DNA of 64,000 nt from contig QZKY01000003.1 in the NCBI GenBank assembly GCA_003605115.1, positions 1-64,000 on the forward strand. Reading direction: 5' to 3'. The notes under the pieces are model-generated. The model was given only the letters and a program-made list of their open reading frames with translations. It was not told the origin of the DNA and did not search any database. Positions 9,076-17,623 of the stretch are shown here, one piece after another. The DNA is from Oxalobacter sp. Lineage in GTDB: Bacteria; Pseudomonadota; Gammaproteobacteria; Burkholderiales; Burkholderiaceae_D. Position numbers and translations under genes: made by a program. Numbering within the stretch: position 1 is the first letter of the stretch; the number at the start of each line of letters is the position of its first letter.

Positions 9076-10047
9076 TTATGCAGAGACGCAGTTGCGCCCC
9101 GCCTGCTTGGCGCGATATAACGCTTCATCAGCACTGCCCATGAGTGCATCGGCATCCTGACCTGAACGCAAGGCGGCCACCCCAAACGACCCCGTGACAT
9201 GCGGCAAGGGCACGCGCATGTCGTCAAATACAATGGCCTCACGCATTCTGGAACACAGTCGATTCGCCACCATCATGCCGGTTTTTTGATCGGTGCCCGG
9301 CAAGATGACAGTAAATTCTTCACCACCATAGCGTACGGCAAAATCCGTCGGACGCAAGGCTTCGCAAAACACCAGCGCTGCCGTCTTGAGTGCACTGTCT
9401 CCCGCAAGATGTCCATTTTGATCGTTAAACTGTTTAAAGTGATCAAGATCGATCATGACCACGGACAAAGGCCTGACTGCGGCACCGGCATTCCCAATCA
9501 GTAATGGCAAATTTTCATTCAGCCACGCGCGGTTATACAACCCGGTCAACCCATCCAGCATGGACATCTGTTGATAGAACCGCCCAACTTTGCGACGCTG
9601 CCTCAAGCGCGCATTGGCCGCCTGTATTCGGAACGACAACAAATGCAGCAGGTTTCTCGCAACGCCATTGATTTCTTCTATGATTTGCCACAGCCGAGCC
9701 GCATCGATGACCAACACATCGGAGTCTTTCTTTGCGGTAATCAGCGGCGACCCAACCTGTTCATCGAACACGGACATTTCGCCGAAACACTCTCCCGGCA
9801 GCACGTTAAAGCCTGATCCTTCGTCTGGCTCCGCGTGCTGATCCGCGAGCACGCCGAGCTCGCCGCGCAGCAATATGTACAAATTGCCCCCTCTGCGCAA
9901 GACTTCAGAAACAGTCTTGCCAGCGGCAATGTGCATGACCGGGCAAGTGGCCAGCGCCTTGCGAACAACATCGTGTTTGACCCCGCGAAAGAGGTGCAAA
10001 ACATCTATCGTGTAGCCAGAATCCTGAAAATTCGTTAAATATTCCAC
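9076..10047 (-). CDS. Diguanylate cyclase with N-terminal cyclic-nucleotide-binding domain
   Basis: A 323-residue protein predicted to make cyclic di-GMP. Residues ~20-135 form a cNMP-binding/Crp-type barrel (LLRGELGVLADQ, GECFGEMSVFDEQVGSP), and residues ~165-320 a GGDEF domain (LDGLTGLYNRAWL, DLDHFKQFND). The active-site loop is GGEEF, which is competent, and an RPTD sequence five residues before it is a canonical RxxD product-inhibition site. The start codon is GTG. It lies 57 bp upstream of the small HDOD partner on the same strand, so the three may be one signalling operon. The ligand of the N-terminal domain cannot be read from sequence. Confidence 0.93.
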   Translation of the reverse strand: MEYLTNFQDSGYTIDVLHLFRGVKHDVVRKALATCPVMHIAAGKTVSEVLRRGGNLYILLRGELGVLADQHAEPDEGSGFNVLPGECFGEMSVFDEQVGSPLITAKKDSDVLVIDAARLWQIIEEINGVARNLLHLLSFRIQAANARLRQRRKVGRFYQQMSMLDGLTGLYNRAWLNENLPLLIGNAGAAVRPLSVVMIDLDHFKQFNDQNGHLAGDSALKTAALVFCEALRPTDFAVRYGGEEFTVILPGTDQKTGMMVANRLCSRMREAIVFDDMRVPLPHVTGSFGVAALRSGQDADALMGSADEALYRAKQAGRNCVSA

Positions 10048-10220
10048 AGCGCAGCTTTCCTAATCTCCTGCGAGCAAGTGTAGCGCAATTTACTGTCTTT
10101 ATTCTGTCTTCTGCCTTGCCTCAATCCCCCGAAAAATGGAGAATTAGTCCTTGTATTCCCTCGATGGCCCTCCCTTCAGGGTAAATGGGTTTCTTCACTT
10201 GATTATTCTCAGGAGTCCCT

Positions 10221-10730
10221 ATGCGAAAAACGCTTCTTCCCGCTCTCCTATGCCTCTCACTGGTAGCATCCGCCAAAGCCAACACCCCCTCCCCCATGAA
10301 ACCCGGCTTGTGGCAAATCACGATGACATCTGACGCCATGAAAGCGGCACCGAAAATATCCCCCGCGCAAGCGGCGCAAATGCGCAAGATGGGGATTGAG
10401 GTTCCAGATATGGGAAGTGGCGGGATGAAAACCAAGGTGTGTTACTCCAAAACCATGCTGGCGCAAAACAGTGTCCCGGGTCAGCAAAGCAAGGAATGCA
10501 AGACGCAAAATGCGAAACAAAACGGCGACAATTTCTCGGCAGAGTACGTCTGTAATGGCCCCAACATGAAAGGCACAGGCACCGCCAGCGGCACCATGAG
10601 CAGCACCCGTTTCAATATCAAATCAACTTTCAACGGTACCCTCGGCGGACGCGCCACCAATCAAAACTCGCAAGTCAGCGGCAGCTTCCTCAGTGACAAT
10701 TGCGGCAAAATCAAACCCCTCACGCCCTAA
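10221..10730 (+). CDS. DUF3617 domain periplasmic protein
   Basis: A 169-residue exported protein of the DUF3617 family, common in Burkholderiales and of unknown function. It has a clear signal peptide (MRKTLLPALLCLSLVASAKA), then the family opening KPGLWQITMTSD, a methionine-rich segment, and cysteines in VCYSKTM, KECKT, YVCNGP and DNCG that probably form disulfides. A ribosome-binding site CAGGAG precedes the ATG. It stands alone between the divergent GGDEF gene and the feo operon. Confidence 0.88.
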   Translation: MRKTLLPALLCLSLVASAKANTPSPMKPGLWQITMTSDAMKAAPKISPAQAAQMRKMGIEVPDMGSGGMKTKVCYSKTMLAQNSVPGQQSKECKTQNAKQNGDNFSAEYVCNGPNMKGTGTASGTMSSTRFNIKSTFNGTLGGRATNQNSQVSGSFLSDNCGKIKPLTP

Positions 10731-10747
10731 AAACCAGCGTCTTGCAC

Positions 10748-10781
10748 CACGGCGTATTGCGCTGAATGGCAATACGCCGTG
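10748..10781. repeat. Perfect 13-bp stem-loop
   Basis: CACGGCGTATTGC at 10748-10760 pairs exactly with 10769-10781 around an 8-base loop. It lies 18 bp after the DUF3617 stop and 120 bp before feoA. The sequence after it has no T-run, so it is a U-less terminator, a repeat, or a leader structure for feoA. Confidence 0.75.
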
Positions 10782-10900
10782 CCAACTTAAACGTGGATTG
10801 GTTTTCTGAGCTGGCGAAAACGTGCTTGCACAAATTACACCATCGGGAACGTTTCTTGCACCAATGCTATGGTGTCGATATTGAGATTGCTGGCTGCATT

Positions 10901-11188
10901 ATGTCCGAAACAACTAAACCTGCTGTATGTCACTTGGCCTTGCTGCACAAGGGCGATAGCGCCGTGATAACGGGTCTGATTCCCGTCCATACCGAGGACG
11001 AACAGGCGGTGCAAACGCGTCTGTTGGAATTGGGATTCGCGCCGGGCGAAACCGTGCGCATCATCGCTGAATCTTTTCCCGGACGCGATCCGATGGCGGT
11101 ACGCGTCGGCAGCACAACTTTTGCCTTGCGTCGCCGTGAAGCCGCGATGATCCGCATCGCGCAAGATATCGTGCGGGAGGGCGCATGA
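10901..11188 (+). CDS. feoA: Ferrous iron transport protein A
   Basis: A 95-residue SH3-like cytosolic protein that supports FeoB in ferrous iron uptake. Marks: LLHKGDSAVITGLIP, the RLLELGFAPGETVRII segment and MAVRVGSTTFALRRREAAMIRI, all typical of FeoA. I chose the ATG at 10901; the frame is open upstream to 10766 but that extension has no family similarity. Its stop overlaps the feoB start (ATGA), showing translational coupling. Confidence 0.94.
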   Translation: MSETTKPAVCHLALLHKGDSAVITGLIPVHTEDEQAVQTRLLELGFAPGETVRIIAESFPGRDPMAVRVGSTTFALRRREAAMIRIAQDIVREGA

Positions 11189-13065
11189 CCAGAATCGCTC
11201 GCTCACTGCAAGTCGCGCTCGTCGGCAACCCCAACTGCGGCAAGACCGCCCTGTTCAACCGGCTGACTGGCGCACGCCAGAAAGTCGCCAATTATTCTGG
11301 CGTGACGGTTGATCGCAAAGAAGGCTCCTTCACGTCTGCCTCCGGCATGGATTTTCGCATTATTGATCTGCCCGGCGCATACAGTCTCACGCCCATGACG
11401 CCCGATGAACTCATCACCCGCGATGCACTTTCAGGCACACTGGATGGCGAGCCTCTGCCCGATATCATCATCCTCGTCGTGGATGCCACCAATCTCCGAC
11501 TCAATCTGCGTCTGGCGCTGGAAGTGGCTCGCCTTAATCGACCGATGCTGTTGGCATTGAACATGATGGACGTTGCGCGGGATCGCGGACTGGATATCGA
11601 CAAACAGTTATTGCAAAACGAGCTTGGCATGCCGGTCGTCGAAACCGTTGCCATCCAATCCGGCGGTGCAAACGCGTTGATTGCGCAACTCGATGCATTG
11701 GCTTCGCAATTACAATATGCGCCTTGCGTCGCCCCCAAATTGCCGGAAGCGGCTCCTACTGCAGAAGCCATGCAACGTGACGTGCGCCGCATCCTTGATT
11801 TGTGCATCCGAAAAGAAGGCAGAACCTCAACGCGCAGCGAGCGATTGGACAAGTTTGCACTGCATCCCGTACTGGGCTACGTCATTCTTGCTTCACTGCT
11901 CTTCCTTGTCTTTCAAGCAGTTTTCAGTTGGTCGAAGTTCCCGATGGATGTGATCAAAAGCGGCGTGGACGCACTCGGCACCTGGCTCGCGCAAAACATG
12001 GCCGAAGGCATCCTGCGCAGCCTCTTGGTGGAAGGCATCCTTTCCGGTGTCGGCAGCGTACTGGTTTTCCTGCCGCAGATTTTGATCCTGTTCTTTTTCA
12101 TTCTCGCGCTGGAAGAGTCAGGTTACTTACCGCGCGCCGCATTTCTACTGGATCGCTTGATGGGGTGCGTTGGTTTGTCTGGTCGCGCCTTCATCCCTTT
12201 GCTATCGAGCTTTGCCTGCGCGGTTCCAGGCATTATGGCCACACGCACCATTCAACATCCACGTGATCGGCTTGCCACCATCATGATTGCGCCGCTCATG
12301 ACCTGCTCGGCGCGCTTGCCGGTGTACGCGCTGATTATCGGTGCCTTCATTCCTGAAAAGGATGTCGGCATCTTCAATCTGCAAGGCCTGGTTTTGTTTG
12401 GTCTTTACCTTGCAGGCATTGTCTCGGCGATGTTGGTCGCCTACATTTTCAAGCATATCTTTGCGAAAAACCGCACTACGCCGCTGATGCTGGAAATGCC
12501 AAATTATCACTGGCCGAACCTGCGCGGTCTCGCCATCGGGTTATGGGAGCGCGCACGCATCTTCATCACACGCGTTGGCACAATCATCCTGGCTTTAATG
12601 ATTGTGCTGTGGTTTCTCTCCACCTTTCCTTCTCCACCGGAAGGCGCTATCGGCCCCGCAATTCAATACAGCTTTGCGGGAAGAATCGGCCTTTGGCTCG
12701 AAGTGATTTTCAGGCCAATTGGATTTAACTGGCAAATCACAATTGCCTTAATTCCCGGCATGGCAGCACGCGAAGTGGCCGTCGGTGCGCTCGGCACCGT
12801 TTACGCACTCTCCGCGACCGGCGATGAACTATCCGTCATGCTCACGCCGATGATCGCGTCGTCCTGGTCTTTACCAACCGCGCTTTCCTTGCTGGCCTGG
12901 TATGTCTTCGCGCCACAATGCATTTCCACGATCATCACCGTCAAGCGCGAAACCAATTCGTGGATGCCTGCTGTAGCCATGTTGATCTACATGTTTGCCT
13001 TGGCATATCTGGCTGCCTTCGCCACGTATCGGATTGCCATCTTGCTGACCGGAGGTTCCGGATGA
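11185..13065 (+). CDS. feoB: Ferrous iron transporter B
   Basis: A 626-residue inner-membrane ferrous iron permease. The N-terminal G-protein domain has G1 GNPNCGKT at residues ~13-20, DLPGAYSLTP (G3) and LNMMDVA (G4). Two Gate regions follow (LEESGYLPRAAFLLDRLM; GAIGPAIQYSFAGRIG) with the conserved FACAVPGIMATRT and MAAREVAVG segments. It is shorter than E. coli FeoB (773), as is common outside the enterics. The gene overlaps feoA before it and the small Cys protein after it by 4 bp each. Confidence 0.97.
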   Translation: MTRIARSLQVALVGNPNCGKTALFNRLTGARQKVANYSGVTVDRKEGSFTSASGMDFRIIDLPGAYSLTPMTPDELITRDALSGTLDGEPLPDIIILVVDATNLRLNLRLALEVARLNRPMLLALNMMDVARDRGLDIDKQLLQNELGMPVVETVAIQSGGANALIAQLDALASQLQYAPCVAPKLPEAAPTAEAMQRDVRRILDLCIRKEGRTSTRSERLDKFALHPVLGYVILASLLFLVFQAVFSWSKFPMDVIKSGVDALGTWLAQNMAEGILRSLLVEGILSGVGSVLVFLPQILILFFFILALEESGYLPRAAFLLDRLMGCVGLSGRAFIPLLSSFACAVPGIMATRTIQHPRDRLATIMIAPLMTCSARLPVYALIIGAFIPEKDVGIFNLQGLVLFGLYLAGIVSAMLVAYIFKHIFAKNRTTPLMLEMPNYHWPNLRGLAIGLWERARIFITRVGTIILALMIVLWFLSTFPSPPEGAIGPAIQYSFAGRIGLWLEVIFRPIGFNWQITIALIPGMAAREVAVGALGTVYALSATGDELSVMLTPMIASSWSLPTALSLLAWYVFAPQCISTIITVKRETNSWMPAVAMLIYMFALAYLAAFATYRIAILLTGGSG

Positions 13066-13349
13066 TACAAGAAATTATTGTGGGCATCATCGTCGCCATC
13101 GCTACCATCAGCGTGATTTTGCATTTCATGTCACGCAACTTGCGGCGTCGGTTTGGCTTTGGTATGGTGCGTCTGGCACGACGCTGCGGATGGACGCGTA
13201 TGGAGAAGAAGTTGGTCGCGCGCTCAATCAAACAAGCATCCGCGGCCAGTGACTGTAGCGTCTGCAATGCCTGCACTACCCCTTCTCAGGAGCTGGACGT
13301 TTGTTCAAGCATCACGCCGGAGATGCTGCGTCGCACCATCCGGCGTTAG
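13062..13349 (+). CDS. Small Feo-associated membrane protein with Cys cluster
   Basis: A 95-residue protein starting with a single transmembrane helix (MIQEIIVGIIVAIATISVILHFM), then a basic segment and a CSVCNAC cluster plus a further Cys near the C-terminus. It begins in the feoB stop (ATGA), so it is the third gene of the feo operon and takes the place of FeoC. It is not a winged-helix FeoC; small Cys-rich membrane proteins beside feoB are known in other phyla. A role in metal delivery or FeoB assembly is inference. Confidence 0.88.
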   Translation: MIQEIIVGIIVAIATISVILHFMSRNLRRRFGFGMVRLARRCGWTRMEKKLVARSIKQASAASDCSVCNACTTPSQELDVCSSITPEMLRRTIRR

Positions 13350-13382
13350 CCCCCGCAATAAACGCCCGCCGCTGTTCGCTTG

Positions 13383-15035
13383 CTACGTGCACGCGTGGAA
13401 AAGATCCAACGCAGGATTACGCACTGAAGTCTTGATGTTCAGCATCCCCAGAACGGAGTGAAACAGATTGTCGTGCGAGAGCATTTGACTGGATCGCGCC
13501 GCAAGGCATGTCGCATCAATTGCAAATTGCGAGCGGAAACTGTCCGACATCCATACCATGAACGGCACGTGGCGCTGTTCAATCGGTGAGAAACGATACG
13601 GCGCGCCATGAAGATACATGCCGTTTTCGCCCAGGGATTCGCCGTGATCAGAAATATAGATCAGCGATGCGTCTATTCCTTCATTCTTCTCCATCCGCCG
13701 CAGCATATTGATGGTCTGGCTGACGAAATGGTCGGTGTACAGAATGGTGTTGTCGTATGTGGCAGCGATCGCCTCGCTTGAACATTCCTGCAAATCGCTT
13801 GTTGCACATTCCGGCCCGAACTGCCTGAATTTTTCCGGATAGCGTTTCCAGTAAGTCGGTCCATGGCTGCCCTTTTGATGCAACACGATCACCATGTCTT
13901 TTTTCGACGACCGAATCCGTTCCGGCAACCCATCCAGCAAATGTTCGTCATAGCATTCTTCATCCGTGCATAATGCGTTGCCCGCCACGGGCTTGGACAT
14001 GTCTTCGTGTTCGACCCGATCACACACACCCTTGCAGCCGGAATTGTTGTTGCGCCACAGCACATCAAACCCTGCGTGCGACAGCACATCCATCAAGCCC
14101 TGCTGACTTTTTGCTTTGCTGTCGGAATAATTGTTTCTTCCAAGCGATGAAAACATGCAAGGCACCGATTCTGCCGTCGCTGTGCCACAGGATTGTACAT
14201 TCGTGAAATTAACCAACCCGGCTTGCTTCGATAATTCCGGGTTTGTATTGCGCGCATAGCCGTTCAGCGAAAAATTCATCGCGCGCGCGGTCTCCCCCAG
14301 CACGATCACCGTCACCGTCTTGCGCGTTTTTTCATGCCACAGTGCCCCTTTGACCGCATCAGTTCCAAGCGGCGCAACCACCTTCGGCCTACCTAATTTT
14401 CGCTTCAAATAACTGTTAGTCGCCCACAGGTAGTTGATCGGCGTCAACATAAATTGCAGATCACGATGCTGACGAAATGTCGGGGCAAAGTGCTTGTAAA
14501 ACGCGACAGTCAATCCGATGGCGGCAATCAGTGACAGTCCAATGACGCTGCATTTGATGAGCAAATTGCGCCGCACGTCCGGAAACGTCAGCTTGGTACG
14601 CCAGACGATGATCGATGGCACCACGCCCAAGGTGAGAAAGAACATCGCCATGCGCCAATTCAGCAAATCAGCTACTTCGCGCGCATTGGTTTCGATCACA
14701 TTCTGCATCATTGCGGCATCAATCCTGACGCCATAGCGATGCATGAAATATGCTGCGAACGCAGTCGTGCAAAATATTAAAGTCAGAACAGGTTTGATGA
14801 GCGGTCGAAACGCAATCGCCGTAAAGAATGCGTTAAATACGAGCACCATGATCAAGAACGTAGCGACATAAAACGGGATATTTTTATAGCTGACCCCGCC
14901 GGTAACTTCAAAAAATCTATTCCAGAAAGTTGCGTTGTAGGCGAGCGCCAAAAAAATCGAGGCCGCCAAAGTAAAAATAACGGGATTGGCTGTCAGCTTG
15001 AGCGTAGCCAGCCTGTTTCTTTGCAGGAATATCAT
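13383..15035 (-). CDS. eptA: Lipid A phosphoethanolamine transferase (EptA/PmrC family)
   Basis: A 550-residue inner-membrane enzyme that adds phosphoethanolamine to lipid A and lowers susceptibility to cationic peptides. Five N-terminal membrane segments (to about residue 180) precede a periplasmic sulfatase-like domain with LGETARAMNFSLNGY (metal-binding Glu), the nucleophile threonine region CGTATAESVPCMFS, YISDHGESLGENGMYLHGAPY (metal-binding Asp-His), and paired cysteines (SGCKGVCD). It lies 98 bp downstream of the histidine kinase on the same strand, which suggests that the kinase/regulator pair controls it, as PmrAB does elsewhere. Confidence 0.94.
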   Translation of the reverse strand: MIFLQRNRLATLKLTANPVIFTLAASIFLALAYNATFWNRFFEVTGGVSYKNIPFYVATFLIMVLVFNAFFTAIAFRPLIKPVLTLIFCTTAFAAYFMHRYGVRIDAAMMQNVIETNAREVADLLNWRMAMFFLTLGVVPSIIVWRTKLTFPDVRRNLLIKCSVIGLSLIAAIGLTVAFYKHFAPTFRQHRDLQFMLTPINYLWATNSYLKRKLGRPKVVAPLGTDAVKGALWHEKTRKTVTVIVLGETARAMNFSLNGYARNTNPELSKQAGLVNFTNVQSCGTATAESVPCMFSSLGRNNYSDSKAKSQQGLMDVLSHAGFDVLWRNNNSGCKGVCDRVEHEDMSKPVAGNALCTDEECYDEHLLDGLPERIRSSKKDMVIVLHQKGSHGPTYWKRYPEKFRQFGPECATSDLQECSSEAIAATYDNTILYTDHFVSQTINMLRRMEKNEGIDASLIYISDHGESLGENGMYLHGAPYRFSPIEQRHVPFMVWMSDSFRSQFAIDATCLAARSSQMLSHDNLFHSVLGMLNIKTSVRNPALDLFHACT

Positions 15036-15133
15036 GTTTGCGACGGACTCCAGAATTGGCAGGCCGAAGAAACCCTCTTCAACCTACAGTTTCAGGTTAT
15101 CGCGACGCAGGTTATGTTTTTGTGAGAGTGGCG

Positions 15134-16384
15134 TTAAGATTTGGTTAAAACCGAAGAAAAATCGATGTGAAAAACCGTTCCGCGGTCGGGGTGGCTTACA
15201 ACATGAAGATGCACACCAAGGTGATCGCAGATTCTCGACACCAGCGACAGCCCCAATCCCGTTCCTGCGGCACCAGTGTGTTCCTCATTAACTGATTCTT
15301 TCATTAACCTGGCGCGCAAAAAGTCCGGCAATCCTGAGCCCGTGTCTTCCACAACAATGTAAGGACTTTGAACTTTCACTTTGACGGTGCCTTGTGTCGT
15401 GTACAAGCAGGCATTTCGTATCAGGTTCCCCACAATGGCTGACAGCAACTCTTGTCGCGCCAACACCAGGAAATCATCTTGCACAATACTTTCCAAAATG
15501 ATTGGTTTGCCGTCCAGTAAGGGTCGATGTTTATTTAACTCATTCTGGACAACGTCCGACATGCTCGTCTCTGGCGCGTCGATTGATTCCGGCGAGCGCG
15601 CCAGTAGCAGGAGCACCGTGATGGATTCAGCCGCTTCGTTTGCCGTGCGCAAAATACGCTCGGCAGCCTCTTGTTGCAAAATCTGGTTGCCCATGTTCAT
15701 CTGAATGATTTCTGCCGCTCCGATGATGACCGTCAGCGGTGTGCGCAACTCGTGACTGACATCGCCGGTAAAGAATCGCTCGCGATCCCAAAAACGCTTC
15801 AGCGTTTCAGTTCGCGCAACAAACGCGCGCGCCAAACCCCCGATTTCATCCTGCCTGTCAAGCATAGGCATATCGTGAACTGCGACTTCCTGGCGCACGG
15901 CAGCCGATAGCGCAGTGATCGGCGTGACGATACCGCCCGCAACCACTCTCCCAAGATAAAGTGAAAACATAATGAAGCCCAGACAGGCGATGGCCATCAT
16001 CGAATAGACAACCAGCTCAATTTTGTCGTATTCACTCGCATGATCCACCACGATATAGCGCCCTGCCGCGTCCTGGCCAGACAAAACATGCAACTCTTTA
16101 TTGTCAATGAAAAACTCATGCACTCCATCAGGCACGCCGCGCAGGAAATCCGGTATTTCCTCGCCGTGGTAATACACCAGCCCTGCCGGCATATCCACCG
16201 GGATCCTGGCTGCGTGACGCGGAGAAGCCCAGCTGGCAACATTAGCCAGGCGCTCATCAACCAACAAATACTCAATCCCCTCCACCGTCATGGCCGCGAG
16301 AATGCCGAAAAATAGGCACGAACCGACCGCCAGCTTCACAAAAGCGACGACGATGCGTCGATGCAGTGATTCAATTTTTTTCAT
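15134..16384 (-). CDS. Sensor histidine kinase
   Basis: A 416-residue two-component sensor. Two membrane helices (about 12-34 and 123-147) flank a periplasmic domain of ~90 residues. The cytoplasmic part has the H box FFTGDVSHELRTPLT with the phospho-acceptor His at 211, N box AIVGNLIRNACLYT, G1 VEDTGSGLP and G2 GTGLGLSLV. I chose the ATG at 16384, which overlaps the regulator gene by 14 bp; the frame continues upstream to a TTG at 16453. With the regulator and eptA it probably forms an envelope-stress or polymyxin-resistance unit. The signal is unknown. Confidence 0.93.
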   Translation of the reverse strand: MKKIESLHRRIVVAFVKLAVGSCLFFGILAAMTVEGIEYLLVDERLANVASWASPRHAARIPVDMPAGLVYYHGEEIPDFLRGVPDGVHEFFIDNKELHVLSGQDAAGRYIVVDHASEYDKIELVVYSMMAIACLGFIMFSLYLGRVVAGGIVTPITALSAAVRQEVAVHDMPMLDRQDEIGGLARAFVARTETLKRFWDRERFFTGDVSHELRTPLTVIIGAAEIIQMNMGNQILQQEAAERILRTANEAAESITVLLLLARSPESIDAPETSMSDVVQNELNKHRPLLDGKPIILESIVQDDFLVLARQELLSAIVGNLIRNACLYTTQGTVKVKVQSPYIVVEDTGSGLPDFLRARLMKESVNEEHTGAAGTGLGLSLVSRICDHLGVHLHVVSHPDRGTVFHIDFSSVLTKS

Positions 16385-17060
16385 CGCTTCCAACCAACCT
16401 GTATCCAACACCCTGCACAGTACGCAACATTGCATGAGGGTGGGCTTTGTCAATAGCTTGTCTCAGTGCGTGAATGTGGGTGCGCAATGCGTCACTATCG
16501 GGAGGTGCGTCACCCCACACTTCTTCTTCAAGTTTTTCGCGTGGCACCACCTTCGGTGCCTCACGCATCAGACACCCCAGCAGCTTGTACCCTGTTTTCG
16601 TGAGCGACAGCGGCTTGCCCGCGCGCATCGCTTCCAGCGTTGACGGATCGAAGCTGAGATCGCCGACCGTCAGCGCATTGCCAATGACATTCGTTCCGCG
16701 TGCGCGTCGCACCAGCGCTTTGATGCGCGCTTCAACTTCAACCAGTGAAAACGGCTTGATCAGATAGTCGTCAGCACCACTGTCAAAACCCGCCACCTTG
16801 TCTTCTATCGTATCGCGTGCCGTCAGCATCAAGACCGGTGTCGCGGTTCGCAACTCATCGCGCAATTTGCGGCACAAATTCAATCCGTCTATACCGGGAA
16901 GCGTGATATCAAGAATGACTGCGTCGTACTCGTTTTGCGCTGCCAGCGCCAAGCCACCATATCCGTTGGCAGCACTGTCAAGCGTGTACCCCCGCGGCTC
17001 CAGGTAGGCATACAGGTTCGCCACAATGTCTGCGTTGTCTTCAATTATCAAAATACGCAT
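16371..17060 (-). CDS. OmpR-family response regulator
   Basis: A 229-residue DNA-binding regulator. The receiver domain carries the acidic pair in IIEDNAD, phospho-acceptor Asp51 (LDITLPGIDGL) and Lys102 in IKPF. The C-terminal winged helix shows LTKTGYKLLGCLM, the VVPREKLEEEVWG turn and THIHALRQAID...TVQGVGYRLV. It is the first gene of regulator-kinase-eptA and is the obvious partner of the overlapping kinase. Confidence 0.96.
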   Translation of the reverse strand: MRILIIEDNADIVANLYAYLEPRGYTLDSAANGYGGLALAAQNEYDAVILDITLPGIDGLNLCRKLRDELRTATPVLMLTARDTIEDKVAGFDSGADDYLIKPFSLVEVEARIKALVRRARGTNVIGNALTVGDLSFDPSTLEAMRAGKPLSLTKTGYKLLGCLMREAPKVVPREKLEEEVWGDAPPDSDALRTHIHALRQAIDKAHPHAMLRTVQGVGYRLVGSDEKN

Positions 17061-17079
17061 CGTTCAAACCCCGGATCAC

Positions 17080-17111
17080 AAAAAAAGAGCGCCCCTCTAT
17101 GGGGCGCATTG
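17080..17111 (-). terminator. Rho-independent terminator of the GNAT gene
   Basis: On the minus strand a GCGCCCC-ATAGA-GGGGCGC hairpin is followed by CTTTTTTT, 32 bp after the acetyltransferase stop codon. Confidence 0.9.
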
Positions 17112-17142
17112 TGTCACAAAAGGAGGTGAATTTTCTCCCCTA

Positions 17143-17457
17143 CTATTCAATTGCCTTTTTTCCTTCGGCTGACAAAATGTCGTGTGTTTCGGGGCGCTTC
17201 TTCATGTAACCGACGAACACGGGACAGACGGGGACAACGGAAAGCCCTCGGTCGCGCGCAGATTTGAGGCAGGCTTGCACAAGCTGACCACCCAATCCAC
17301 GTCCTTGCAGCGCATCGGGCACCGTTGTGTGTTCAAAATAAATAGTTTTGCCTTCCAACTTGTAATCTACCTTTGCCATGTGACCTTCAATGGTCGTTTC
17401 AAAACGCTTCTCGGCGGGGTTATCGGTAATGACGGCAGGAGTCGGTGCTGTACTCAT
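17143..17457 (-). CDS. Small GNAT-type N-acetyltransferase
   Basis: A 104-residue protein of the short GNAT family (Acetyltransf_CG/YjdJ type). It has EGHMAKVDYKLEGKTIYFEHTTVP, the acetyl-CoA loop QGRGLGGQLVQACL and the end strand VPVCPVFVGYMKK, which are the marks of this family; the substrate is unknown. ATG at 17457 follows AAGGAAAG; the upstream in-frame extension to 17568 lacks similarity. It is monocistronic, with its own terminator. Confidence 0.9.
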   Translation of the reverse strand: MSTAPTPAVITDNPAEKRFETTIEGHMAKVDYKLEGKTIYFEHTTVPDALQGRGLGGQLVQACLKSARDRGLSVVPVCPVFVGYMKKRPETHDILSAEGKKAIE

Positions 17458-17623
17458 GGTGCTTTCCTTTTGGGTTATTGGCATTCCATATTCACTTTCC
17501 ATATCCGGCCAACAGGGTAAGGCCGGTGCTTTTTTTGCGGCGTCGTTTCGAGTGTACTCCGGTTTCAAAAAACGTGCAGAGTGCAGATACCCTCACCATC
17601 TCTGAGGATAAAATCGCTCCTCC

